Position numbers and translations under genes: made by a program. Positions 15,028 through 16,442 of a DNA stretch of 16,442 nucleotides are shown here, piece after piece. Positions within the stretch are counted from its first letter, which is position 1. Every line of letters starts with the position of its first letter. This DNA is from DATGMP01 sp035293565 (lineage in GTDB: Bacteria > Pseudomonadota > Alphaproteobacteria > BOG-932 > Roseiterribacteraceae): the NCBI GenBank assembly GCA_035293565.1, contig DATGMP010000049.1, positions 1 to 16,442 of the forward strand, written 5' to 3'. The notes below the pieces were generated by a model. That model saw only the letters and a list, made by a program, of their open reading frames with translations. It had not been told where the DNA came from and ran no database searches.

Positions 15028-16442
<1,415 letters not shown>

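Overview
The window is GC-rich and densely coded. It looks like part of an alphaproteobacterial chromosome. That placement is an inference from the GroEL sequence, the HutF branch of histidine breakdown, the long TonB-dependent receptor with an EIVVTG TonB box, and a KshA-like Rieske oxygenase. No tRNA, rRNA, CRISPR array, transposase or phage gene is visible.

Positions 1-4864 hold a histidine-utilisation (hut) locus. hutI (5' part only, minus strand) diverges from hutF-hutU-hutH (plus strand). The three plus-strand genes overlap by 8 and 4 nt and form one transcription unit. With HutF present, formiminoglutamate is deiminated to formylglutamate. The expected partner HutG and a HutC regulator are not in the window and may lie beyond the left edge.

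Positions 5044-13037 hold what looks like a self-contained sensing and uptake locus. A histidine kinase and an OmpR-type response regulator (minus strand, 4-nt overlap) diverge from a rightward group: a doubtful small secreted ORF, two tandem secreted beta-propeller proteins and a 979-residue TonB-dependent receptor. The best observation in the window is regulatory. The region between the regulator and the propellers (from 7214) and the region before the receptor (from 10011) carry the same array: a TCTGA(A/C) box followed by three xxTCAG boxes, each starting exactly 11 bp after the last and all in the same orientation relative to rightward transcription. This is the geometry expected of tandem OmpR/PhoB-type binding sites, and it suggests that the adjacent two-component system controls both the propeller operon and the receptor. 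The ligand cannot be read from the sequence.

Positions 13058-14666 hold a strong terminator-type hairpin, a small secreted protein resembling a single CVNH-type module with an Asp/Arg-rich tail, and a solitary KshA-type Rieske oxygenase followed by a hairpin over its stop codon. From 15028 to the right edge runs the 5' five-sixths or so of a groEL gene that has no groES directly upstream and no visible CIRCE element.
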